A stretch of DNA of 64,000 bases, taken from NCBI RefSeq assembly GCF_003856975.1, contig NZ_CP033107.1, forward strand, positions 1,736,001 through 1,800,000, read 5' to 3'. Under the pieces are notes generated by a model. It searched no databases. It had not been told where the DNA came from and saw nothing but the letters and a program-made list of their open reading frames with translations. Shown one piece after another: positions 23,941 to 33,351 of this stretch. A program made the position numbers and the translations under genes. This DNA comes from Plantibacter sp. PA-3-X8. GTDB lineage: Bacteria; Actinomycetota; Actinomycetes; Actinomycetales; Microbacteriaceae. How positions within the stretch are numbered: the first letter of the stretch is position 1; each line of letters starts with the position of its first letter.

Positions 23941-25944
23941 ATGAGCTGGAGCACCGAACCCGACTGGATCCCGGACGACGCGGACGCTCCCGACGACTTC
24001 GACGCCCCACCGCCCGACGACGCGTACCTCGGCGGTGGTGTCGCGTGGGGGAGTGGAGCGGTCGCGTCCGCTCCAGCCGCTCCGCCCGCAGCGGCTCCGG
24101 TGGCTGCCCGTGCGGCCGGCCAGAAGTTCGCCACGGCGCAGGAGGCACTCCACACCGTCTTCGGGTACGACGCGTTCCGCGGCGAGCAGCAGCAGATCAT
24201 CGAGCAGGTCGCCGGTGGCGGCGACGCGGTCGTCCTCATGCCGACGGGTGGGGGCAAGAGCCTCTGCTACCAGATCCCCGCCCTGCTCCGACCGGGCACC
24301 GGCATCGTCGTCTCCCCGCTCATCGCGCTCATGCAGGATCAGGTCGACGCACTCCTCGCCGTCGGCGTCCGTGCCGCGTTCCTCAACTCGACGCAGGATC
24401 CCGCTGAGCGTTCGCGGGTCGAACAGGCCTACCTCGCCGGCGAGCTCGACCTCCTCTACGTCGCGCCCGAGCGCCTGAGCTCCGAGGCGACCCGGCGGTT
24501 CCTCGGCCAGGGCACCATCGCCCTGCTCGCGATCGACGAGGCGCACTGTGTGTCGCAGTGGGGGCACGACTTCCGCCCCGACTACCTCATGCTCGGCGAG
24601 CTCGCCGAACGCTGGCCCGACGTCCCGCGCATCGCGCTCACCGCGACCGCCACCGACGCGACGCACCAGGAGATCACGCAGCGGCTCCATCTCGGCGAGG
24701 CGAAGCACTTCGTCTCGAGCTTCGACCGCCCGAACATCCAGTACCGGATCGTCGGCAAGAACGAGGTCCGCAAGCAGCTCGTCGCGTTCGTGAAGGAACA
24801 GCCGGCCGGCACCGCCGGGATCGTCTACTGCCTCAGCCGCAAGACGGTGGAGCAGACGGCGCAGCTCCTGCGCGACAACGGGGTGGACGCCGTGGCGTAC
24901 CACGCCGGACTCGACGCCTCCGTGCGAGCGGCTGCGCAGTCCCGCTTCCTCCGCGAGGACGGTGTCGTGGTCGTCGCGACCATCGCCTTCGGGATGGGCA
25001 TCGACAAGCCCGACGTCCGGTTCGTCGCCCACGTCGACCTCCCGAAGAGCGTCGAGGGCTACTACCAGGAGACCGGCCGTGCGGGGCGCGACGGCGAGCC
25101 GTCGATCGCCTGGCTCGCCTACGGCCTGCAGGACGTCGTCCAGCAGCGGCGCATGATCGCGGAATCACCGGGCGACCTCGCGCACCAGCGCAACCTCAGC
25201 GCCCACCTCGACGCGATGCTGGCCCTCTGCGAGACCGTCGACTGCCGCCGGGTCAACCTGCTGCGCTACTTCGGTCAGCCCTCCACGCCGTGCGGCAACT
25301 GCGACACCTGCCTCGAACCACCGGTCACCTGGGACGGCACCGTGCCGGCGCAGAAACTCCTCTCGACGATCGTGCGCCTGAAGCGCGAGCGCAACCAGTC
25401 CTTCGGCGCGGGGCAGATCATCGACATCCTCCGCGGCAAGCGGACCGACCGCGTCGCCCAGCAGCGGCACGATGAACTCGCGACCTTCGGCATCGGTGAG
25501 GACCTCAGCGACCAGGAGTGGCGCGGCGTGGTCCGTCAGTTGCTCGCACGCGACCTCCTGGCCACCGTCGGCGAGTACGGCACGCTCGGCCTTACCGACG
25601 GGAGCGCCGAGGTGCTCGCAGGGAACCGACCGGTGGCCATGCGTCGCGAGCCGGAACGTGCCGCCCGCTCCTCGTCGAGGTCGTCCTCGCGCTCGTCGAG
25701 CGCGAACGCCGAGCTCGAGCCGGCCGCGGCCGAGTTGTTCCAGGCCCTGCGTGCCTGGCGCGCCGGGGTGGCGAAGGAGCAGGGCGTCCCCGCCTACATC
25801 GTCTTCGGCGACGCGACGCTGCGCGAGGTCGCGACGGCGAAGCCCGACTCGCTCGGTGCGCTCGACGGCATCAGCGGCATCGGTGCGAAGAAGCTCGACG
25901 CCTACGGGCAGGCGCTCATCGAGGTCGTCGCCGCCAACGCCTGA
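23941..25944 (+). CDS. recQ: ATP-dependent DNA helicase RecQ
   Basis: The 667-residue 3'-5' DNA helicase has Walker A PTGGGKS (101-107), DEAH (199-202) in IDEAHCVSQWGHDFRPDY, TATATDATHQEI, ATIAFGMGIDKPDVRFV, and GYYQETGRAGRDG. A zinc cluster with CETVDC ... CGNCDTC (~430-457) is followed by a winged helix (RQC) and a C-terminal HRDC domain (~590-667). It acts in recombination and stalled-fork repair. The first ~60 residues are an extra acidic/Ala-Pro-rich arm not found in E. coli RecQ. The Ser-rich linker before HRDC is likely flexible. Confidence 0.96.
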   Translation: MSWSTEPDWIPDDADAPDDFDAPPPDDAYLGGGVAWGSGAVASAPAAPPAAAPVAARAAGQKFATAQEALHTVFGYDAFRGEQQQIIEQVAGGGDAVVLMPTGGGKSLCYQIPALLRPGTGIVVSPLIALMQDQVDALLAVGVRAAFLNSTQDPAERSRVEQAYLAGELDLLYVAPERLSSEATRRFLGQGTIALLAIDEAHCVSQWGHDFRPDYLMLGELAERWPDVPRIALTATATDATHQEITQRLHLGEAKHFVSSFDRPNIQYRIVGKNEVRKQLVAFVKEQPAGTAGIVYCLSRKTVEQTAQLLRDNGVDAVAYHAGLDASVRAAAQSRFLREDGVVVVATIAFGMGIDKPDVRFVAHVDLPKSVEGYYQETGRAGRDGEPSIAWLAYGLQDVVQQRRMIAESPGDLAHQRNLSAHLDAMLALCETVDCRRVNLLRYFGQPSTPCGNCDTCLEPPVTWDGTVPAQKLLSTIVRLKRERNQSFGAGQIIDILRGKRTDRVAQQRHDELATFGIGEDLSDQEWRGVVRQLLARDLLATVGEYGTLGLTDGSAEVLAGNRPVAMRREPERAARSSSRSSSRSSSANAELEPAAAELFQALRAWRAGVAKEQGVPAYIVFGDATLREVATAKPDSLGALDGISGIGAKKLDAYGQALIEVVAANA

Positions 25945-26036
25945 CGCCGCTCCTGGGAGCGAGCTGCGACAGCTGTGGGGGAGGACCAAGTCGATCGACG
26001 ACGATGGGGCGGGCCCTTGTCCACATCCCACAGGCG

Positions 26037-26092
26037 CTTTCACCCATCGTTATGACAGTCCTACCATTGTGGGAGGTTTTCATGGGTGAAAG
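26037..26092. promoter_or_regulatory. 11-bp inverted repeat spanning the acyl-CoA oxidase start
   Basis: CTTTCACCCAT (26037-26047) is the exact reverse complement of ATGGGTGAAAG (26082-26092), which includes the start codon. TACCAT at 26062-26067 between the arms could be a -10 box. The arms could be a split operator or, from an upstream start, an RNA hairpin that hides the ATG. Confidence 0.45.
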
Positions 26093-28187
26093 GCAGGACA
26101 CAGCGATGGTCGACACAGCGATCCGGACGAGCGTCAGCGGTACGACGGCAGCGACGGTCGAGGTGGCGCCGTCCGACGCGAGGATCGACGTCCCCGCGCT
26201 CGCGCACCAGCTGCTCGGCACCTGGCCGGAGGCCCGTCTCGCGTCGCGTGCGCTCGCCGCCAAGCCGGAGATGCAGCGGATCGAGGGCCAGTCGATGGAC
26301 GACCACCGCGACCGCGTCTTCCACCAGCTGAAGCTCCTCGTCGAGAACGGCCAGGTGCTCAAGGCGTTCCCGAAGCGCCTCGGCGGCGCCGACGACCACG
26401 GCGGCAACATCGCCGGGTTCGAGGAGCTCGTCCTCGCCGACCCGTCCCTCCAGATCAAGTCCGGTGTCCAGTGGGGCCTCTTCGGTGCGGCGATCCTGCA
26501 CCTCGGCACCGAGCCGCACCACGACGCGTTCCTGCCCGGCGCGATGAACCTCGACGTCCCCGGTGCATTCGCGATGACGGAGTCCGGTCACGGCTCCGAC
26601 GTCGCCTCGATCGCGACGACCGCGACGTACGACCCGGAGACCCAGGAGTTCGTCATCGACACCCCGTTCCGCGCGGCGTGGAAGGACTACCTCGGCAACG
26701 CGGCCGTGCACGGCAAGGCGGCGACCCTGTTCGCGCAGCTCATCACGAACGGCGTGAACCACGGCGTGCACTGCTTCTACGTGCCCATCCGCGACGACGA
26801 GGGCGCATTCCTGCCCGGGATCGGCGGCGAGGACGACGGCCTGAAGGGCGGGCTCAACGGCATCGACAACGGCCGGCTGCACTTCACCGGCGTCCGCGTG
26901 CCGCGCACCAACCTCCTCAACCGCTACGGCGACGTCGCCGAGGACGGCACCTACTCCTCGCCCATCAAGAGCCCCGGGCGACGCTTCTTCACCATGCTCG
27001 GCACGCTCGTCCAGGGCCGGGTGTCGCTCGACGGAGCCGCGACGTCGGCCTCCGCCCTCGCCCTGCAGATCGCGATCACCTACGGCAGTGAGCGTCGGCA
27101 GTTCAACGCGGGCAGCGACACCCAGGAGGAGGTCATCCTCGACTACCAGCGCCACCAGCGACGGCTCCTGCCGCGCCTCGCGACGACGTACGCGCAGATC
27201 TTCGCCCACGACCGGCTGCTCGTGAAGTTCGACGAGGTCTTCAGCGGCAAGGCCGACTCGGACGACGACCGTCAGGACCTCGAGACCCTCGCGGCGGCCC
27301 TCAAGCCGCTGTCGACCTGGCACGCGCTCGACACGCTCCAGGAGGCGCGCGAGGCGTGCGGTGGCAACGGCTTCCTCGCGGAGAACCGCCTCACCGGCCT
27401 GCGCGCCGACCTCGACGTCTACGCGACCTTCGAGGGCGACAACAACGTGCTGCTGCAGCTCGTCGCCAAGCGCCTCCTCACCGACTACAGCCGGAAGTTC
27501 GCGAAGGTCGACGCCGGTGCGCTCGCCCGCTACGTCGTGGAGCAGGCGACCGACCGCGCCGTGCACAGCAGTGGACTCCGGAGCCTCGCGCAGACCGTGA
27601 AGGACTTCGGGTCGACCGCGCGCTCGGTGAGCCAGCTGCGCGACACGAACGTCCAGCGCGAGCTGCTGACCGAGCGCGTCGAGTCGATGATCGCCGAGGT
27701 CGCGACGAAGCTGCGCGGCGCCAACAAGCTCTCCAAGCAGGCCGCGTCCGACCTGTTCAACGCGCACCAGAACGAGCTCATCGAGGCGGCGCGCGCTCAT
27801 GGCGAGCTCCTCCAGTGGGAGGCGTTCACCGAGGGTGTCGAGCAGATTCAGGACCCCGGCACCAAGCAGGTGCTGACCTGGGTGCACGACCTCTTCGGGC
27901 TCTCGCTCATCGAGAAGCACCTTGCCTGGTACCTCATCCACGGGCGCCTCTCCCCGCAGCGCGGCCAGGCCGTCAGCGCCTACGTCGACCGCCTCATCGC
28001 CCGCTTGCGTCCGCACGCCCTCGACCTCGTCGAAGCGTTCGGCTTCGCCCCCGAGCATGTGCGCGCACCCATCGCGACCGGCCAGGAGGCGCAGCGCCAG
28101 CAGGAGGCCGCCGACTACTTCGCCGAGCTCCGTGCCTCGGGCGACGCACCCGTCGACGAGAAGACGCTCACGAAGAAGTCCCGCTGA
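26082..28187 (+). CDS. Acyl-CoA oxidase / acyl-CoA dehydrogenase
   Basis: The 701-residue flavoprotein matches acyl-CoA oxidases: FAMTESGHGSDVASIATTATYDPETQEF (FAD and substrate loop), HFTGVRVPRTNLLNRYGDV, then EACGGNGFLAENRLTGLRADLDVYATFEGDNNVLLQLVAKRLL, where TFEGDNNVLLQ is the oxidase signature, and a long C-terminal oxidase domain. It oxidises acyl-CoA to trans-2-enoyl-CoA, passing electrons to oxygen or an ETF. GGGAGG at 26071-26076 supports the ATG at 26082. A second in-frame ATG at 26106 would avoid the inverted repeat. It is single and not in an operon with other beta-oxidation genes. Confidence 0.92.
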   Translation: MGERQDTAMVDTAIRTSVSGTTAATVEVAPSDARIDVPALAHQLLGTWPEARLASRALAAKPEMQRIEGQSMDDHRDRVFHQLKLLVENGQVLKAFPKRLGGADDHGGNIAGFEELVLADPSLQIKSGVQWGLFGAAILHLGTEPHHDAFLPGAMNLDVPGAFAMTESGHGSDVASIATTATYDPETQEFVIDTPFRAAWKDYLGNAAVHGKAATLFAQLITNGVNHGVHCFYVPIRDDEGAFLPGIGGEDDGLKGGLNGIDNGRLHFTGVRVPRTNLLNRYGDVAEDGTYSSPIKSPGRRFFTMLGTLVQGRVSLDGAATSASALALQIAITYGSERRQFNAGSDTQEEVILDYQRHQRRLLPRLATTYAQIFAHDRLLVKFDEVFSGKADSDDDRQDLETLAAALKPLSTWHALDTLQEAREACGGNGFLAENRLTGLRADLDVYATFEGDNNVLLQLVAKRLLTDYSRKFAKVDAGALARYVVEQATDRAVHSSGLRSLAQTVKDFGSTARSVSQLRDTNVQRELLTERVESMIAEVATKLRGANKLSKQAASDLFNAHQNELIEAARAHGELLQWEAFTEGVEQIQDPGTKQVLTWVHDLFGLSLIEKHLAWYLIHGRLSPQRGQAVSAYVDRLIARLRPHALDLVEAFGFAPEHVRAPIATGQEAQRQQEAADYFAELRASGDAPVDEKTLTKKSR

Positions 28188-28265
28188 CCACGCGCGGTTG
28201 ACGGGAGGCAGATCGTCGTCCGCGCAAGGGTCCGGCGACGATATGCCTCACCTCGCGCCGCGCGA

Positions 28266-28271
28266 TAGGGT
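28266..28271 (+). promoter_or_regulatory. -10 box, leaderless promoter of the metallopeptidase
   Basis: TAGGGT ends exactly 6 nt before the ATG at 28278, with no ribosome site. Confidence 0.55.
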
Positions 28272-28277
28272 GCCGAC

Positions 28278-29165
28278 ATGACGTTCAACGACAACGCCGA
28301 CATCAGCGGGAACAAGGTCAAGCGACGGGGCCGCACGACCGGCATCGCCGTCGGTGGCGGCGCGGTCGGCGTCATCGTGATCGCCCTGATCTCGCAGTTC
28401 CTCGGGGTCGACGTGTCGGGTATCCTCGGCGGCGGTGGCGTCGGCGGGGGCCAGCAGGAGGAGAGCCAGCTCTCCGATGAATGCCAGACCGGTGCCGACG
28501 CGAACGCGAACGTCGACTGCCGCATGGGTGGTGCCTACTCGTCGCTCGACGCCTACTGGGCCGAGGAGCTGCCCGCGCTCGGCGCCGACTACACCTCGCC
28601 GGCGGACTTCATCATCTTCGACCAGCAGACGAACACCGGTTGCGGTGCCGCCACGAGCGCCACCGGCCCGTTCTACTGCCCGCCGGACCAGACCATCTAC
28701 ATCGACACCAGCTTCTACGCCGAACTGCGCGACCGCTTCGGCGCTTCGGGCGGACCGCTCGCCGAGATGTACGTCGTCGCCCACGAGTGGGGGCACCACA
28801 TCCAGGCGCTCACCGGCATCATGGACCGCGCCGACCGCAGCGGTACGGGTCCGACCTCCGACTCCGTCCGCATCGAGGTCCAGGCCGACTGCTTCGCCGG
28901 CGCCTGGGTCGCCGCGGCGTCCGACACCGAGGACGCGAAGGGCGTCGCCTTCCTGAAGCCCGTGACCCAGCAGGAGATCGACGACGCCCTGAGCGCCGCG
29001 GCGGCTGTCGGCGACGACCGCATTCAGGAGGCGGCGACCGGCCAGGTGAACCCCGAGGCCTGGACCCACGGCTCCGCCGAGCAGCGGCAGCGCTGGTTCA
29101 TGACCGGCTACCAGTCCGGTCCGTCCGCGTGCGACACCTTCTCGGTGTCGGCCGACCAGCTCTGA
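28278..29165 (+). CDS. YpfJ/KPN_02809 family neutral zinc metallopeptidase
   Basis: The 295-residue protein has an N-terminal membrane anchor (residues ~21-40), a glycine-rich linker and a zinc peptidase domain with HEWGHH (169-174), the HExxH motif, preceded by CGAATSATGPFYCPPDQTIYID and followed by EVQADCFAGAW. This is the YpfJ-type pattern. It is a membrane-anchored metallopeptidase of unknown substrate; the active site faces out if the N-terminus stays inside. It sits between the acyl-CoA oxidase and prolyl aminopeptidase genes, each apparently with its own promoter. Confidence 0.9.
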   Translation: MTFNDNADISGNKVKRRGRTTGIAVGGGAVGVIVIALISQFLGVDVSGILGGGGVGGGQQEESQLSDECQTGADANANVDCRMGGAYSSLDAYWAEELPALGADYTSPADFIIFDQQTNTGCGAATSATGPFYCPPDQTIYIDTSFYAELRDRFGASGGPLAEMYVVAHEWGHHIQALTGIMDRADRSGTGPTSDSVRIEVQADCFAGAWVAAASDTEDAKGVAFLKPVTQQEIDDALSAAAAVGDDRIQEAATGQVNPEAWTHGSAEQRQRWFMTGYQSGPSACDTFSVSADQL

Positions 29166-29230
29166 CCGGCGTGCCGGGTGCGGCATGCTAGATGAGACAC
29201 GTGTCGTGAACACAGGAGGAAGTGGACCGT

Positions 29231-30190
29231 ATGGGTGAGCCGTATCCCGAAATCGAGCCGTACGAGACCGGCATGCTCGACGTCGGCGACGGGCAGTCGC
29301 TGTACTGGGAGACCTCCGGCAACCCCGACGGCAAGCCCGTCGTGTTCCTCCACGGTGGCCCGGGCGGCGCGACGAGCCCCATCCACCGTCGGCTCTTCGA
29401 CCCGAAGCGCTACCGCATCGTCCTCGTCGACCAGCGCGGCTGCGGCAAGAGCACCCCGCACGCGAGCGATCCGGCGGCCGACCTGTCGACGAACACCACC
29501 TGGCACCTCGTCGCCGACCTCGAGGTCCTCCGGAAGGCGCTGAAGATCAAGCGCTGGATGGTGTTCGGCGGGTCCTGGGGCTCGACGCTCGCGCTCGCGT
29601 ATGCGCAGAAACACACGAAGCGTGTCACCGAGCTCGTGCTCCGAGGCATCTTCACGCTGCGCGACGCCGAGCTCGACTGGTTCTACGAGGGTGGTGCCTC
29701 CGCGGTCTTCCCCGACCTGTGGGAGGGCTACCTCGAGCCGATCCCGGTCGGTGAGCGCCGTCACCTCATCGAGGCCTACCACCGGCGTCTGTTCGACGAG
29801 GACCCGGCCGTCCACGGGCCGGCGGCCGTCGCCTGGTCGCGGTGGGAGTCCTCGACGATCACCCTGCTCCCGCAGGAGGAGACCGTCGCCCGGTTCACCG
29901 ACCCGCACTTCGCGGTGGCGTTCGCGCGCATCGAGAACCACTTCTTCACGAACAAGGGCTGGTTCGAACCCGAGCAGCTCATCCGTGATGCCGGCAAACT
30001 CGCCGGAGTCCCCGGCGTGATCGTCCAGGGCCGCTACGACATGTGCACCCCGGTCTTCACCGCGTGGGACCTGCATCGGGCCTGGCCGGAAGCGGACTTC
30101 ACGATCGTCCCCGACGCGGGCCACGCCTTCGACGAGCCGGGCATCCTGTCGGCACTCATCGATGCGACGGACCGCTTCGCGAAGGACTGA
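29231..30190 (+). CDS. pip: Prolyl aminopeptidase (peptidase S33)
   Basis: The 319-residue alpha/beta hydrolase is typical of bacterial prolyl aminopeptidase: HGGPGG oxyanion (41-46), DQRGCGKSTPH, GGSWGSTLAL with nucleophile Ser115, a late Asp (GRYDMCTP) and His (DAGHAF). It removes N-terminal proline from peptides in the cytosol. AGGAGG at 29214-29219 supports the ATG at 29231 over the GTG at 29222. The leader carries a perfect palindrome GACACGTGTC (29196-29205) that could be an operator. Confidence 0.93.
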   Translation: MGEPYPEIEPYETGMLDVGDGQSLYWETSGNPDGKPVVFLHGGPGGATSPIHRRLFDPKRYRIVLVDQRGCGKSTPHASDPAADLSTNTTWHLVADLEVLRKALKIKRWMVFGGSWGSTLALAYAQKHTKRVTELVLRGIFTLRDAELDWFYEGGASAVFPDLWEGYLEPIPVGERRHLIEAYHRRLFDEDPAVHGPAAVAWSRWESSTITLLPQEETVARFTDPHFAVAFARIENHFFTNKGWFEPEQLIRDAGKLAGVPGVIVQGRYDMCTPVFTAWDLHRAWPEADFTIVPDAGHAFDEPGILSALIDATDRFAKD

Positions 30191-30228
30191 GGGGCGGACG
30201 AGCCACGGGCTGCGGCACCGCCCGAGGC

Positions 30229-31689
30229 TCAGGAGACGACGATGAGCGGGTTGACCTTCGCGCCCGTCAGCTCCATCGTGTTGCCACTCTGGGTGAGGCT
30301 CACCGCAGGGTAGGACGTGAACGCGCAGGACGACACGGCGCGGTTCGGGCCGAACTTGTTGTTCGTGACCTTCGCCGTCTGCGTCCACGACTGCTTCACC
30401 TGCAGTTTGAGCGAGCAGTGGCCGCCGTCGATCCAGTTGCCGTCGACCGTCAGGTTGACGTTGTTCTGCTCGGCGCCGCCGAGGATCGCGAAGTTGGACG
30501 CTCCGCGGATCGTGTTGCCCACGACCCGGAGGTTCTGCCCCTGCAGGATCTGGATGTTGTCGTTGTGGGTGGCCCGCCCGCCTTGCGCCGGGTCGTTCGC
30601 ATAGTCCACGGTGTTCTCCAGCAGGGACTTCTCGATCAGCACGTTGTCACCGTGGATCTTGACCGAGTCGACGTTCCCGACGACGTGGACGTTGCGCGCC
30701 GTGAAGTCCCACCCCTTGATGCCGTCGAAGTAGACGGACGGGAACTCGGCCGTGACGTCCACGTGGTCGATGACGAGGTTGTCGTATCCGTAGTTCGTGA
30801 TGAGGCCGACCGCGAAGCCTTTCGCCTTGCCGCCGCGGACGATCGAGTTCTTGATGGTCACGTTCGCCGCTCGCACGGTCACGAACCCGTGGATGTCCAG
30901 CCCGTCGATGACGGTCCCGGCCTCAGTGATCGTGAGGTCGCCGTCGTGTCTGGTGAGCGAGGTCCCCGACGGCACGCCGGTGGTGGATGCCGACGGCTTT
31001 GACGTCGACCCGGCCGGAGCCGCTGCCGGGGTGGAGGCTGCGGCCTTGCCGAAGCCGATCGTCGCGGCCGAGCCTGCGGAGCCCGAGAGGTAGCTCCAGA
31101 CGCGGACTGGGCCGGCAGCGCTGACGCGGGTGGCGGAGCTGTCGGAGGCGCTCTGCTGCCACGAGGGCTTGGTGGTGCCCTCCACCCACGCGCGGACGGA
31201 GAGCTTCACCGGATTCGATCCGGACACCGTCCCCTCCAGGTTCAGCTGTTGTCCGGTGGCGACCGTGATCCCGGTGGCGCCGCTGACGAGTGAGGTTTCA
31301 GCTCCAGCGACGACACGGGAGATGCTGACGGTGACCTCGCCGTTCGCCAGGATGCGCGCCTTGGCGCGATATCCCGCGGCGTTCGACGGGGCTCGGAGCT
31401 GGACGGCGACGTACGCGGTCCGCTGTGCCGGTACGGTGAACTGCGCCGACGCCGTGGTGTCGGCGAGATTCGACGCGGTCACGACCGCGGCAGCCGAGGC
31501 GCCCGGTGCGACACTCAAGGACCCCGAGGTCGCGGCGTTCGCAGCGGTCGGGACGGCGAGCATCGTCGCGAGGGTGACGACGATCGCCATGATCGCGGCG
31601 CCGAGAGGTGTGCGGACGCCGGTCGGAGCCGATGCGATCGAGGAGTGTCTGCGGCGGTTCGGTCGTGCTGATCGTGGATACCCGTTCAT
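30229..31689 (-). CDS. Secreted right-handed beta-helix protein with N-terminal lectin-like domain (paralogue 1)
   Basis: The 486-residue exported protein has a basic start and signal peptide (cleavage near residue 52, AANA|AT). A beta-sandwich-like domain (~55-225: YRAKARILANGEVTVSISRVV, VRAWVEGTTKPSWQQ, YLSGSAG) is followed by a parallel beta-helix (~240-486) of the pectate-lyase-like fold with DLTITEAGTVIDGLDIHGFVTV and NFAILGGAEQ. The second half is near-identical to that of the gene at 47669-49309. Catalytic residues cannot be assigned; it may cut or bind the EPS made here. GGAGG precedes the ATG. The shared lectin-like domain also occurs twice in the 1894-residue protein. Confidence 0.85.
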   Translation of the reverse strand: MNGYPRSARPNRRRHSSIASAPTGVRTPLGAAIMAIVVTLATMLAVPTAANAATSGSLSVAPGASAAAVVTASNLADTTASAQFTVPAQRTAYVAVQLRAPSNAAGYRAKARILANGEVTVSISRVVAGAETSLVSGATGITVATGQQLNLEGTVSGSNPVKLSVRAWVEGTTKPSWQQSASDSSATRVSAAGPVRVWSYLSGSAGSAATIGFGKAAASTPAAAPAGSTSKPSASTTGVPSGTSLTRHDGDLTITEAGTVIDGLDIHGFVTVRAANVTIKNSIVRGGKAKGFAVGLITNYGYDNLVIDHVDVTAEFPSVYFDGIKGWDFTARNVHVVGNVDSVKIHGDNVLIEKSLLENTVDYANDPAQGGRATHNDNIQILQGQNLRVVGNTIRGASNFAILGGAEQNNVNLTVDGNWIDGGHCSLKLQVKQSWTQTAKVTNNKFGPNRAVSSCAFTSYPAVSLTQSGNTMELTGAKVNPLIVVS

Positions 31690-32046
31690 GGGTGGAGTCC
31701 TCCGTCGGACGTCGTGTTACGGTTCGGCGGATCCCGGCCCCCGGTCGGTCCCTGTTCGTGATCCGTTAACCTTGCAGTACGGCCCCAGGGAGCGCAAGTT
31801 GCCGCTGACCAGGATATTCATGATGCCCCCCGCACGAGGATGTGAGGTAGTCGACAGGCTTCCCACGTTCATGGACGGTCGTCCTCGACCGCGCTGAGCG
31901 AGCGACCGGCGGGGGAGGCGAGGTGGCTTGGACACGACCGTCCGTGCGGCGACCGATGTGGGTCGTGGAGTGACCGCAGGGCGCATCGTGATGACCCCCG
32001 CGCAAACTGGGGATGCGCTGAACGTGGGCCGTGCGCGGGTCGTGGA
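31690..32046. other. Intergenic region, promoter of beta-helix gene 1, no gene seen
   Basis: The 357-base gap between the deacetylase stop and the beta-helix start contains no supported gene. Read on the minus strand it holds CTTGC-N18-GCAAG, a GCGGGGGGCA tract, and a leader (from CGCCGAACCG to GTCCGACGGAGGA) closely matching that of the paralogue at 49310. This makes it the likely promoter and 5' leader of the beta-helix gene. Confidence 0.5.
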
Positions 32047-32769
32047 CTACTCGGAGAACCGTGCGCGGCGGACGGCCTTCCCGGCGACGAGAGCGTCGCG
32101 CAGCGACCGACCGATGAGGCCCTCGCGGGCAAAGCCGCTCAGCAGCTCGGCAGCGAGCGCGCCGCGGTCGACCTCGGGCTCCGGGCCGTCGTCGACGCCG
32201 TCGGCCGGGCCGGCGAAGCCGTCGTGGGCGAGCAGGATCGAGCCCTGGTGGCAGTGCCGGACGGCGTGGGCGACGCGCTCGTGCTCGCCGACGTCCTTGA
32301 CGTCCCAGGCGGTCGCCGTCCAGAGCACCGTCTGCAGACCGGCTCGTTTGACGGCCTGCCACGTCTCGATGCTCTGCGCGCCGTAGGGCGGCCGGAACCA
32401 CTCGATCGACTGGCCGCTCAACTGCTCCAGCTCCTGTTTCGCCGCGAGGGTGCGCCGGTAGGCGACCTCCTCGGAGAAGTCGGTGAGGCGTACGTGGTCG
32501 TCGCCGTGCAGGGCAAGCTCATGCCCACCGGCGACGATGCGTTCGAGGAGCTCCGGGTACTTCCGCGCGCGGCCGACGAGGACGAAGAACGTCGCGGTCG
32601 CGCCGGCCTCGGCGAGGGCGTCGAGGACACCCGGCGTGCCGTCGGGGCTCGGACCGTCGCCGTAGGTCATGACGACCGTGCGCTCCTCGGTCGCGACACC
32701 GACGATCGAACCGTGGACGGGCAGCGAACCGGTGAGGCGTGCGAGCAGCGCCTGCCGAGCCTTCGTCAT
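32047..32769 (-). CDS. Polysaccharide deacetylase-like protein (CE4/NodB fold)
   Basis: The 240-residue protein has the NodB order of motifs: a TYGDGPSPDGTP motif 1, HELALHGDDH motif 2, RPPYGAQS motif 3, WDVKD, and ILLAHDG. In active CE4 enzymes motif 1 is TFDDG; its first Asp is the base and the second binds metal. Here the first Asp is Gly (T-Y-G-D-G) while the metal Asp and both His remain. No signal peptide is visible. It may deacetylate a polysaccharide, be inactive, or use another base. Position in the EPS island suggests a polymer substrate. Confidence 0.8.
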   Translation of the reverse strand: MTKARQALLARLTGSLPVHGSIVGVATEERTVVMTYGDGPSPDGTPGVLDALAEAGATATFFVLVGRARKYPELLERIVAGGHELALHGDDHVRLTDFSEEVAYRRTLAAKQELEQLSGQSIEWFRPPYGAQSIETWQAVKRAGLQTVLWTATAWDVKDVGEHERVAHAVRHCHQGSILLAHDGFAGPADGVDDGPEPEVDRGALAAELLSGFAREGLIGRSLRDALVAGKAVRRARFSE

Positions 32770-32871
32770 GTGTCCACCGCCCTGTGAGTCGATCCGTCCA
32801 ACAGTACCTCGCTGTCGTGGCGAACGGGAGCGCGGCCGCGGCGGCGGAACGGGCGCAGGGTGCGGCGGGTG

Positions 32872-33351
32872 TCAGGCCTGGACGAGCGTGGTGTCGAGCT
32901 CGCGCTGCTCCTCGAGCTGGGCGAGTGCACGGCGGAGTGCGGTGCTCGAGGTGCTCATCGTGTACGGGAAGTAGACGACCTCGACGCCGACCTTGGCGAA
33001 CTCCGCTTCGAGCCGGAGGCCCTCTGCGGTCCCGCGCCAATCGTCGCCCTTGAAGAAGATGTCGAACCGGAGCGCATCCCAGGCCTGGAGCTTGTCGTCC
33101 CAGGTCTCCTCGACGGCCTCGTCGACGAAGCCGATGTGGCGGACGATCTCGAGACGCTCCGTCAGTGGGACGATGGGTTCGATGCGCTTGCGGGTGCGGA
33201 GCAGCTCGTCCGAGACGACCCCCGCGATGAGGTAGTCGCACGCGCTCTTGGCATGACGAAGGATGTTCAGGTGCCCGACGTGGAAGAGGTCGAAGGCGCC
33301 TGCCGCGTAGCCGACGCGTCCCGGTCGTGCTGCTGCGTGCTGATCGCTCAT
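32872..33351 (-). CDS. Glycerol-3-phosphate cytidylyltransferase-like (TagD/GCT family)
   Basis: The 159-residue nucleotidyltransferase has HxGH (LFHVGHLNIL), GVVSDELLRTRKR, DIFFKGDDWRGT and a C-terminal STSSTALR, aligning with TagD's HWGH, MGDDWEG and ISTTKIK. It likely makes CDP-glycerol or a related CDP-polyol from CTP. Teichoic-acid-like or phosphoglycerol decoration of the surface polymer is possible. The ATG at 33351 has a GGGGAG site; upstream in-frame residues are not conserved. A CDP-alcohol phosphotransferase (49706) could be a downstream partner. Confidence 0.85.
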   Translation of the reverse strand: MSDQHAAARPGRVGYAAGAFDLFHVGHLNILRHAKSACDYLIAGVVSDELLRTRKRIEPIVPLTERLEIVRHIGFVDEAVEETWDDKLQAWDALRFDIFFKGDDWRGTAEGLRLEAEFAKVGVEVVYFPYTMSTSSTALRRALAQLEEQRELDTTLVQA

